Of a stretch of 5,825 bases of DNA, positions 1 to 4,532 are shown piece after piece. A program made the translations under genes and the position numbers. The first letter of the stretch is position 1. Each line of letters starts with the position of its first letter. The notes under the pieces are model-generated. The model was not told the origin of the DNA, ran no database searches, and saw only the letters and a program-made list of their open reading frames with translations. Where the stretch lies: positions 403 to 6,227 of the forward strand of contig DCGF01000057.1 of assembly GCA_002314555.1 (NCBI GenBank), in the 5' to 3' direction. The DNA comes from Ruminococcaceae bacterium UBA1785 (GTDB taxonomy: Bacteria; Bacillota; Clostridia; Oscillospirales; Acutalibacteraceae).

Positions 1-1679
1 ACGAGATGGGCGACAAAGAGACCCTCACCCTCATCTGCGAAATCATGGCGCAATATTCAAATGTGATTTTAGTTGGTTACGAAGAAGAAAATAATAATGA
101 GAATAATATTGTTGAAACAAACAATGAAATAAATAAAGAAGCAAATAAAGAAACATATAAAGAAATATATAAGCATGGAAATCCAATAGTAATCGATGCT
201 CTGAAAAGAGTCGACTACACAAAATCCTCAAAGCGCCTCATCCTCCCAGGAGTTAAATACGAACTCCCACCACAGCAGGATAAAATCAGCTTGTTCAACA
301 ACATAAATAATCCTGACAACTCAAATGAATTAATCGACACTAACCTATCAAACAACGTAGCTGCGAGATTATCAGCTTTTGATCTCTCGACTCCAGAGGG
401 TTTTTCAAAGGCTTTGATGGGCACAATAATGGGTCTCTCTCCAATCGTGTCAAGGGAATTACCTTTACAGTTAGATGGTTTTATAGAAAAATCACCATCT
501 CTCGCAGCAGACATGATAGCAACAAATTCTCTAAGCGAAGCAATAACCAACGCAGTTACAAACTTTTTCGATAATTATAAAGATGGTTCATCTAAGTATT
601 ATCTTTTAAAAGATGCCGACGATAAGCCATTTGAATTCTCATATATGCCTATTACCCAGTATGGTAATTTAGCGACGGCTGTGGAATACGACAGCGCGTC
701 AGTTCTTCTCGATGACTATTATAGAGTTCGAGAAGCGAAGGAGCGCATGTCGCACCGCACATACGACACCCGTCGCGTACTAATAAATGCCCGTGAACGT
801 ATTGCAAAGAAACTTGATATCCAGCGAGCAGAACTCGAAGCTTGTGCTGATAGAGAAACTCTTCGTATCTCTGCAGAACTTATCAATGCGAATCTTTACA
901 AGCTTGAACGTGGCGCAACTTATTATGATTTAGAAAACTATTACGAAGAAAATAAGCTGATGAGAGTGAAGGTGGATCCTGCACTTTCTCCAGCCCAAAA
1001 TTCTCAGAAGTATTTTAAAGAATATAAAAAGACCTACACCGCCGAGAAGAAGCTAAAGGAACAAATTGCTTTCGGTGTAGAGGAACTTGAATATATTGAA
1101 ACTGTACTTGATGCGCTCTCACGTGTTGAATGTGAGAAGGATATTGCAGCCATACGTGAAGAACTTCGCGAGCAGGGCTACATTAAGAACAAGTTTGATT
1201 CAAAGGGCAAACTTTCCAAAGCCTCATATGGAAAATCTAATAATCCTAAGAGTGGTAAAAACACCAATAACAACAAGCAAATGAGAGGCACATCTAGTCT
1301 CCCTCCAATAGAGTACGAGACTTCGGATGGCTTCAGAGTTTTGGTTGGTAGAAATAACCTTCAAAATGACAAGCTCTCCATGAAGCAGGCCCAAAAGCTC
1401 GACATGTGGATGCACACAAAGAATTTCCCTGGCTCCCACGTAATCATCGAGAACAAAAACGGAGAGATCTCTGACCAAGCTATCGAAGAGGCCGCTGTTA
1501 TCGCTGCCTTCCATAGCACAGCAGGTGAATCCGGCGCAAAGCAGATTCCAGTTGACTACACTCTCGTTAAAAACCTTAAGAAACCAACTGGCGCCAAACC
1601 TGGCAAGGTGATTTTCCACGAAAACTGGACCATATATGTTACTCCAGACGAAACCCTTGTCAAGAGTTTGAAAAAATAA
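1..1679 (+). CDS. rqcH: RqcH / NFACT-family ribosome quality control protein (5'-truncated by window edge)
   Basis: RqcH (Rqc2/NEMF homologue, formerly annotated fibronectin-binding protein FbpA) binds obstructed 50S subunits carrying peptidyl-tRNA and recruits tRNA-Ala to add alanine tails to stalled nascent chains. The reading frame is open to the left edge (codon phase begins at base 3), so the ATG at 6 is an internal Met. The text there (GDKETLTLICEIMAQYSNVILV) matches the family's inner NFACT-N segment, so roughly the first 100 residues, including the usual Asp-Arg motif, are missing. Residues below count from that Met. Residues 118-240 are the rest of NFACT-N; 240-395 are helical and charged, fitting the coiled-coil arms; 400-437 is a Lys/Asn/Ser linker; 441-550 is NFACT-R, with DGFRVLVGRNNLQND, then W469-H470-T-K, then PGSHVI. 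Oddity: an extra Asn/Glu/Lys-rich stretch at about 25-58, partly tandem repeats. A strong terminator follows the stop. Family certain; function inferred by homology. Confidence 0.93.
   Translation, partial: EMGDKETLTLICEIMAQYSNVILVGYEEENNNENNIVETNNEINKEANKETYKEIYKHGNPIVIDALKRVDYTKSSKRLILPGVKYELPPQQDKISLFNNINNPDNSNELIDTNLSNNVAARLSAFDLSTPEGFSKALMGTIMGLSPIVSRELPLQLDGFIEKSPSLAADMIATNSLSEAITNAVTNFFDNYKDGSSKYYLLKDADDKPFEFSYMPITQYGNLATAVEYDSASVLLDDYYRVREAKERMSHRTYDTRRVLINARERIAKKLDIQRAELEACADRETLRISAELINANLYKLERGATYYDLENYYEENKLMRVKVDPALSPAQNSQKYFKEYKKTYTAEKKLKEQIAFGVEELEYIETVLDALSRVECEKDIAAIREELREQGYIKNKFDSKGKLSKASYGKSNNPKSGKNTNNNKQMRGTSSLPPIEYETSDGFRVLVGRNNLQNDKLSMKQAQKLDMWMHTKNFPGSHVIIENKNGEISDQAIEEAAVIAAFHSTAGESGAKQIPVDYTLVKNLKKPTGAKPGKVIFHENWTIYVTPDETLVKSLKK
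126..173 (+). repeat. 12-bp in-frame tandem repeat inside rqcH
   Basis: Four 12-base units start at 126, 138, 150 and 162, each beginning GAA and ending in a Lys codon. They encode EINK, EANK, ETYK and EIYK. The units are imperfect but keep GAA at codon 1 and AAA/AAG at codon 4. The block sits in a longer A-rich, Asn/Glu/Lys-coding stretch (about 81-176). It lies between the conserved SNVILV strand and the following VIDALKRV strand, where RqcH homologues normally have a short turn. It looks like a low-complexity loop expansion by replication slippage that kept the frame. Confidence 0.75.
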
Positions 1680-1693
1680 AACACAAATAAATT

Positions 1694-1723
1694 AGATAGG
1701 CTACCGTTGGTAGCCTATTTTTT
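1694..1723 (+). terminator. Intrinsic terminator of rqcH
   Basis: A perfect 10-bp stem (ATAGGCTACC at 1696-1705 with GGTAGCCTAT at 1709-1718) closes a 3-base GTT loop. A run of six T covers 1718-1723. It lies 15 bases after the rqcH stop and separates rqcH from the downstream hicAB operon. Confidence 0.93.
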
Positions 1724-1725
1724 AC

Positions 1726-1746
1726 ATCTCGTAGCCAACTCGAGAT
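1726..1746 (+). repeat. Small inverted repeat after the rqcH terminator
   Basis: ATCTCG (1726-1731) and CGAGAT (1741-1746) form a 6-bp perfect inverted repeat with a 9-base loop, followed by TTTT. The loop contains TAGCC; with the preceding G this gives GTAGCC (1731-1736), a second copy of part of the right arm of the terminator just upstream. It could be a weak backup terminator or an operator near the hicAB promoter. There is no further evidence for either. Confidence 0.35.
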
Positions 1747-1770
1747 TTTCACAAACCTTTTAGGTATAAT
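1740..1770 (+). promoter_or_regulatory. Candidate upstream promoter (P1) of hicAB
   Basis: A perfect -10 box TATAAT lies at 1765-1770. The only reasonable -35 is TCGAGA at 1740-1745 (4 of 6 matches to TTGACA) with a 19-bp spacer, so the -35 is poor. Transcription would begin near 1777 and give a leader of about 65 bases that includes the full hicA Shine-Dalgarno. A direct repeat TTGTGA (1773-1778 and 1785-1790, 12 bp apart) covers the predicted start and could be a repressor site; that is conjecture. Confidence 0.5.
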
Positions 1771-1800
1771 ATTTGTGATAAATGTTGTGACTAAAAATAG

Positions 1801-1829
1801 TTGCAATAGATTTTCAATTTTGTTATACT
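1801..1829 (+). promoter_or_regulatory. Candidate proximal promoter (P2) of hicAB
   Basis: TTGCAA (1801-1806) is a 4/6 match to -35. A 17-bp spacer leads to an extended -10, TG-T-TATACT (TG at 1821-1822, hexamer 1824-1829). Geometry is ideal, but the predicted start (about 1835-1837) falls inside the hicA Shine-Dalgarno (1832-1837). A transcript from it would lack a usable hicA ribosome binding site while keeping the internal hicB site. Predicted from sequence only. Confidence 0.45.
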
Positions 1830-1831
1830 TT

Positions 1832-1837
1832 AGGAGG
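1832..1837 (+). promoter_or_regulatory. Shine-Dalgarno of hicA
   Basis: A perfect AGGAGG lies 5 bases upstream of the ATG at 1843 and fixes the hicA start. It overlaps the predicted transcription start of the proximal promoter. Confidence 0.85.
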
Positions 1838-1842
1838 CTTAA

Positions 1843-2097
1843 ATGAGTCAAAAAGAAAAATTAATCAAAAGAGTACGAAGTAAGCCAAAAGATTTTACTT
1901 ACCAAGAATTGAAAAAATTAATGTCAGAATTTGGTATGGAAGAATTTACAAAGGGAAAAACAAGCGGCTCTAGAATAAAGTTTATTAATGATGACCATGA
2001 CTTCACACTACATAAACCACATAATGGCAACACATTAAAGCCATATCAAATTAAAGAGCTTATTGAATTTATAGATGTATTGGAGGGTATTAAATGA
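1843..2097 (+). CDS. hicA: HicA-type toxin (probable mRNA interferase)
   Basis: An 84-residue protein of the HicA family, whose members have a double-stranded-RNA-binding-like fold and cut mRNA. Recognition rests on size, on the SGSRIKF strand (41-47), on the H-K-P-H segment (57-60) leading into LKPYQIKEL (65-73), a good match to the HicA C-terminal strand-helix, and above all on the partner gene. Many HicA proteins carry a catalytic His in a G-S-H-H/H-Y context; here the position reads G42-S43-R44, with His available only at 52, 57 and 60. This variant occurs in a HicA subfamily with a larger HicB partner as I recall, so it need not mean inactivity. The stop overlaps the hicB start (ATGA). 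The start is set by AGGAGG at 1832-1837. Toxin before antitoxin is the normal order for hicAB. Confidence 0.85.
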   Translation: MSQKEKLIKRVRSKPKDFTYQELKKLMSEFGMEEFTKGKTSGSRIKFINDDHDFTLHKPHNGNTLKPYQIKELIEFIDVLEGIK

Positions 2098-2429
2098 TTA
2101 GAAATACATTAACCTATAAAGGCTACACAGGCACTGTAGAATGTTCTGAGGAAGATGATTGTTTGTTCGGCCATATTGTTGGAATTAGAGGTTATATTTC
2201 ATATGAGGGTTATAGTTTTAAAGAATTAAAAGAAGATTTTCACGATGCGGTGGATGATTATTTGGAGATGTGTGAAGCTTATGGCAAAAAACCAGAAGTG
2301 CCGTACAAAGGCAGTTTTAACGTTAGAATCTCTCCTGAACTTCATAGAAATATCGCAGTGTACGCAATTAATCACAACAAGTCATTAAACAGCGTAATTG
2401 AGGACACACTTGAAAAAGCCTTTGCTTAA
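2094..2429 (+). CDS. hicB: HicB-type antitoxin with C-terminal ribbon-helix-helix domain
   Basis: A 111-residue HicB-family antitoxin expected to neutralise HicA and to repress the operon. Residues 1-65 match the HicB N-terminal partial RNase H-like fold (YKGYTGTVE, then FGHIVGI, then the YEGYSFKELKEDFHDAVDDYLE helix). Residues 75-110 (FNVRISPELHRNIAVYAINH, then SLNSVIEDTLEKAF) are a clear Arc/MetJ-like ribbon-helix-helix: one strand for the DNA groove followed by two helices. The start ATG at 2094 overlaps the hicA TGA by 4 bp and has its own ribosome site GGAGGG (2082-2087, 6-base spacing), so it can be translated alone. Full length, no defects seen. The operator is probably within 1765-1842 but I could not pin it down. 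Confidence 0.9.
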   Translation: MIRNTLTYKGYTGTVECSEEDDCLFGHIVGIRGYISYEGYSFKELKEDFHDAVDDYLEMCEAYGKKPEVPYKGSFNVRISPELHRNIAVYAINHNKSLNSVIEDTLEKAFA

Positions 2430-2430
2430 A

Positions 2431-2546
2431 GTTTTGTTCCTAGATCCTGAAACTTATTAGGTTACGCGGCACTTTACGGCGAAGAATTAAAAAATATGTG
2501 TAGGAATTTCAAAAGGACTCAAGAACATGTTTTGTTCCTGAGTCCT
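2431..2546. repeat. Diverged 18-bp direct repeat (2431-2448 and 2529-2546)
   Basis: GTTTTGTTCCT at 2431-2441 recurs exactly at 2529-2539. Extending to 18 bases keeps 15 identities (TAGATCCT versus TGAGTCCT at the end). The second copy is the loop and right arm of the convergent terminator hairpin; the first sits directly after the hicB stop. The remaining 2450-2510 spacer holds no gene, promoter or RNA that I recognise. Confidence 0.5.
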
Positions 2547-2547
2547 T
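2511..2547 (-). terminator. Terminator hairpin of the BRO-N-like gene, between convergent genes
   Basis: The arms 2513-2527 (AAGGACTCAAGAACA) and 2533-2547 (TGTTCCTGAGTCCTT) enclose a 5-base loop. On the plus strand there is one A-C mismatch (2522/2538). On the minus strand the same pair is G-U, so the 15-bp stem is unbroken in minus-strand RNA, which argues that it serves the minus-strand gene. The minus-strand stem ends in UUUU, then GAAAUU, so the U-tract is short. It may also help stop hicAB transcripts from the other side. Confidence 0.7.
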
Positions 2548-2576
2548 CGCTTAATATATACTCTTCATTTTTTTAT

Positions 2577-3176
2577 TCAAGCCGTCAATGTGCCCGGATT
2601 GATGCTCGGCAGAGCCCTTATTATTTCTTCTTTTTTCTCTACTTTTCCTTCATTATTTTCTCTTTCTATTGTTGAAAACTTGTTAAGCATTAGAATAAAA
2701 TCCTGCTTATCTTTAGCCAAGGTATATTTATCAATTCTTGGTGCAGTCACCATCTTTGGATAGCTGCAAATAATAACTTTAGAATATGAGATGTATTCAA
2801 TTATTTCAAAGAGATGATCTGCATCTAAGAAGTCTGTGTATCTAAGTTTGCCATCTTTTGCAGTAACTTTAAATCTGTAGGAATCAATATACTTCTTTGT
2901 GGAGGGGTCACTCTTTAAACGGTGCTTAGTAACTGTCCAATAATTACGAGCAAAGTCATATAATTCGTAATCAAAATAAAGTTTAAAAACGTCAATAGCA
3001 GAGAATAGGACAAGGTCTTTTTTAGCATCTTTCAGGTGTTCTTTCGGGATAACAACTGTTCTTATTTCAGTGTCATCTGTAATAATTGCAAAGTTATTCT
3101 CCGAGAGATAATCTGCTAGATAATCATTAAAGTTTTTCTCATTTTTCTTCTCATTCTTCATAAAATCATTCACCAT
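2577..3176 (-). CDS. BRO-N-like (phage antirepressor / DinD-like) protein, SOS-type promoter
   Basis: A 199-residue soluble protein. The start at 3176 is set by GGAGG (plus 3182-3186) 5 bases upstream; a TTG at 3230 would extend the frame but lies in the leader hairpin. Residues 38-130 follow the order of a BRO-N domain as I know it: an I-R-x-V-V-I strand (38-43), LFSAIDV (57-63, where family members read W-Y-F-S-I-V-D-V), Y79-W80, K-x-R-L-K (84-88), then the RFKVTAKDGKLRYTD block (101-115) and DADHLFEIIEYIS (118-130), matching the usual K-L-x-A-x-D-G-K-x-R-x-T-D and L-F-R-I-I-Q-S-I-P. The family's following S-P-K-A-E-P-F-K stretch is not conserved, and the tail (150-199) is short and highly charged. 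BRO-N proteins occur as phage antirepressors and as SOS-induced DinD-like proteins; the LexA box in this promoter fits the latter. Domain call is by eye; molecular function unknown. Confidence 0.6.
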   Translation of the reverse strand: MVNDFMKNEKKNEKNFNDYLADYLSENNFAIITDDTEIRTVVIPKEHLKDAKKDLVLFSAIDVFKLYFDYELYDFARNYWTVTKHRLKSDPSTKKYIDSYRFKVTAKDGKLRYTDFLDADHLFEIIEYISYSKVIICSYPKMVTAPRIDKYTLAKDKQDFILMLNKFSTIERENNEGKVEKKEEIIRALPSINPGTLTA

Positions 3177-3191
3177 GATATCCTCCGTTTC

Positions 3192-3224
3192 TTTCAACCT
3201 ATTAATACCTGTAATAGGTTGAAA
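3192..3224 (-). promoter_or_regulatory. 13-bp perfect inverted repeat next to the ribosome binding site
   Basis: TTTCAACCTATTA (3192-3204) and TAATAGGTTGAAA (3212-3224) are exact reverse complements around a 7-base spacer. In the leader RNA of the minus-strand gene this is a strong 13-bp hairpin whose base lies 5 bases from the GGAGG ribosome site. There is no U-tract, so it is not a terminator. The same sequence occurs a third time upstream of -35, which favours a DNA operator for a dimeric regulator, though an RNA-level role is possible. Confidence 0.7.
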
Positions 3225-3299
3225 CAACAATAAACTGCATAAATGAAATCACTTGGTCACTTATCTAATAAACAACGTAGATATGCAGCTCTCAAGTAT

Positions 3300-3328
3300 A
3301 TTATAGAACGTTTGTTCGCAATTGTCAA
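3300..3328 (-). promoter_or_regulatory. Consensus sigma-A promoter of the BRO-N-like gene
   Basis: On the minus strand, TTGACA (3328-3323), 17 bases, then TATAAT (3305-3300): a 12/12 match to the housekeeping consensus with ideal spacing. The start is expected near 3293, giving a leader of about 117 bases. Such a strong promoter would normally need tight repression, in line with the LexA box in its spacer. Confidence 0.92.
3305..3318 (-). promoter_or_regulatory. LexA (SOS) box inside the promoter spacer
   Basis: Minus strand CGAACAAACGTTCT. The Gram-positive LexA (DinR) consensus is CGAACRNRYGTTYC, matched at 13 of 14 positions; only the last base differs. The site lies between -35 and -10, where LexA binding would block RNA polymerase, so the gene is predicted to be induced by DNA damage. 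The core GAAC-N4-GTTC symmetry is perfect. Confidence 0.82.
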
Positions 3329-3360
3329 CACCTCTAATTCAACCTATTACACCTCTTAAT
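3328..3360 (-). promoter_or_regulatory. Repeated AGGT-core motifs just upstream of -35
   Basis: On the minus strand AGAGGTGT occurs at 3356-3349 and again at 3335-3328, 21 bp (two helical turns) apart. Between them lies AATAGGTTGAA, the third copy of the palindrome arm (TAATAGGTTGAA, 3349-3338). The AGGT cores are at 3354-3351, 3345-3342 and 3333-3330, and all point the same way. This resembles a cluster of binding sites for an activator or repressor next to -35; no regulator is identified. Confidence 0.45.
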
Positions 3361-3433
3361 ACTTTCGTTTTAATTGAATAATATAGTTTATTAGATTATA
3401 AAAATCTTAAGAGAAACCCGATGGCAGAAAATC

Positions 3434-3463
3434 AAAAAAAGACCTCCAATTTCTTGGAGATCT
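3434..3463 (-). terminator. Intrinsic terminator of ispE
   Basis: On the minus strand AGATCTCCAA (3463-3454) pairs with TTGGAGGTCT (3449-3440) across a GAAA tetraloop, with one U-G wobble. Seven T follow (3440-3434, the first being the last base of the stem). It lies 25 bases after the ispE stop. The stretch from 3364 to 3433 beyond it is AT-rich with no gene that I can support. Confidence 0.92.
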
Positions 3464-3488
3464 TTTAATGTTTAATTATTGTCGAAAC

Positions 3489-4376
3489 TTACTTCTTCAA
3501 AACATCGAGGCCGTGGTTGACTGGGGTGATGAGGAAGGTGTTTTGATAGCGGGAAAGGAGGGCGTTCATGCAGGAACGGGCCTTGATTTCGCTATCAAAG
3601 ATGCCGTAGACGGATGGGCCTGAGCCACTCATACATGTGGCTTTGGCGTTAAAGCTGCGCATAGTAGCTTTAATGTCAACTCGGTCAGGCACCTCAACAA
3701 ACTGCTCGAAAACGTTTTGGATGTAAGAGTAGTAAGGTCTCTTATTTGCGAGAGCGTGGGTGATGCCTGTTGTATCACAGTGACGAATATTCTCTGCTGT
3801 GTCGAAAGCGTCGTATGCGGCTTTGGTTGAGACGTCTTGATCTGGCTTTACAAGGACGATGTAGTCGTTCTTTATAGGTGGCAGTGGGGAGAGCACCTGT
3901 CCAATGTCCTGTGCTATCATAGTGCCGCCCTTAAGGCAGAACGGAACGTCAGCGCCAACCTTTACGCCTATGGCGCAGAGTTCTTCGATGTCGAGGCCGG
4001 CAGAAAGGATTTCGTTAAGCCCAAAGATGACAGCTGCAGCATCTGCACTGCCACCTGCAAGACCAGCGGCAAAAGGTATGTTCTTCTCGATGTGAATTTT
4101 TATACCAGGGTTGGTCTTACGTGGGTTTAAACTGTTTGTATTATAGTAGTCAAAGAAGGCTTTGGCTGCCTTATGAGCTATGTTTGATTTATCTACTGGG
4201 AGTGCGGAATTTGAGCAGGTGAGCTCAATCTGATTTGCTTTGCCAGAAAGCTCAACAGTCACATCATCATAGATGCCGATGGACTGCATAACCATAAAGA
4301 GGTTATGATAGCCGTCATCAGTTTTGCCAAGTATATCAAGCATCAAGTTGATCTTTGCAAAAGCTCTGATTTCCAT
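3489..4376 (-). CDS. ispE: 4-diphosphocytidyl-2-C-methyl-D-erythritol kinase
   Basis: IspE is a cytosolic GHMP kinase that phosphorylates CDP-methylerythritol at the 2-hydroxyl using ATP, the fourth step of the MEP (non-mevalonate) isoprenoid pathway. The 295 residues are the usual full length. Visible motifs: AFAKINLMLDILGKTDDGYH at the N-terminus with the substrate Lys at 8; the ATP-binding GHMP loop PFAAGLAGGSADAA (101-114); GADVPF (141-146) with the catalytic Asp143; and the C-terminal MSGSGPSVYGIF (249-260). All key residues are intact. The start ATG is preceded by AAAGGAG (plus 4384-4390) at 7 bases. It appears monocistronic: its own terminator follows, the next gene upstream is divergent, and I see no clear promoter (a TAGAAT -10-like box near 4411 lacks a good -35). 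Confidence 0.96.
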   Translation of the reverse strand: MEIRAFAKINLMLDILGKTDDGYHNLFMVMQSIGIYDDVTVELSGKANQIELTCSNSALPVDKSNIAHKAAKAFFDYYNTNSLNPRKTNPGIKIHIEKNIPFAAGLAGGSADAAAVIFGLNEILSAGLDIEELCAIGVKVGADVPFCLKGGTMIAQDIGQVLSPLPPIKNDYIVLVKPDQDVSTKAAYDAFDTAENIRHCDTTGITHALANKRPYYSYIQNVFEQFVEVPDRVDIKATMRSFNAKATCMSGSGPSVYGIFDSEIKARSCMNALLSRYQNTFLITPVNHGLDVLKK

Positions 4377-4532
4377 ATGCGCACTCCTTTCATCAAATTA
4401 CGAACATATTCTAACACAAGGGATGTAAAAAAGCATCAAAAGTTTTTCTTGCATTATATTTTTATATATTATACTATTTTTAAGGTTAGAAGACACTATA
4501 TGAAAGTTATTAAAGGGAAGGGGGAGTATCCT
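4377..4532. other. Divergent intergenic region ispE / CLC transporter
   Basis: This 156-base AT-rich spacer must hold promoters for both genes. On the plus strand TATACT (4470-4475) with TTGCAT (4449-4454, 15-bp spacer) is the best but weak candidate for the transporter. No fluoride (crcB-type) riboswitch could be recognised by eye, although the transporter resembles fluoride exporters. The GGGGGAG at 4520-4526 is the transporter's ribosome site. Confidence 0.5.

Larger units (their letters stand above)
3210..3351. repeat. 14-bp perfect inverted repeats flanking the BRO-N-like gene's promoter
   Basis: TGTAATAGGTTGAA at 3210-3223 and its exact reverse complement TTCAACCTATTACA at 3338-3351 bracket a 114-bp segment (3224-3337) that contains the whole -35/-10 promoter and the LexA box. 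This is the layout of an invertible promoter, but the left copy is also half of the 3192-3224 palindrome, so these may simply be operator copies. No recombinase gene is present in the window. Confidence 0.65.

Noticed and set aside
1224..1619. Long minus-strand frame opposite rqcH
   Set aside because: It is a shadow of the conserved NFACT-R coding region, with no ribosome site or family resemblance.
2523..2537. GAAC ... GTTC in the convergent terminator, similar to a LexA box
   Set aside because: The half-sites are 7 bases apart instead of 4, and the sequence is explained by the hairpin arms.
2451..2576. Open frame (reads GYAALYGEELKNMC) after hicB
   Set aside because: It has no start codon with a ribosome site and runs through the terminator; it does not resemble any protein I know.
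3177..3230. TTG-initiated 18-residue extension of the BRO-N-like protein
   Set aside because: It would be encoded by the palindrome itself and has no ribosome site, while ATG 3176 has a well-spaced GGAGG.
3243..3359. Plus-strand 38-codon open frame (starts MKSLGHLSNKQ) opposite the BRO-N-like promoter
   Set aside because: It has no ribosome site and no promoter that I can see, and it runs through the opposite-strand promoter and LexA box, which explain the sequence better.
3421..3468. 15-codon plus-strand frame starting MAENQKK
   Set aside because: It lies over the ispE terminator, has no ribosome site, and its tail is just the terminator stem.
4401..4417. CGAACATAT, half of a LexA box, upstream of ispE
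   Set aside because: The second half (GTTCG) is missing, since TTCTAAC follows, and ispE is not expected in the SOS regulon.
4305..4532. N-terminal extension of the CLC transporter frame
   Set aside because: It overlaps the start of ispE, has no ribosome site, and does not resemble a CLC N-terminus; GGGGGAG places the start at 4533. An ATG at 4500 also lacks a good site.
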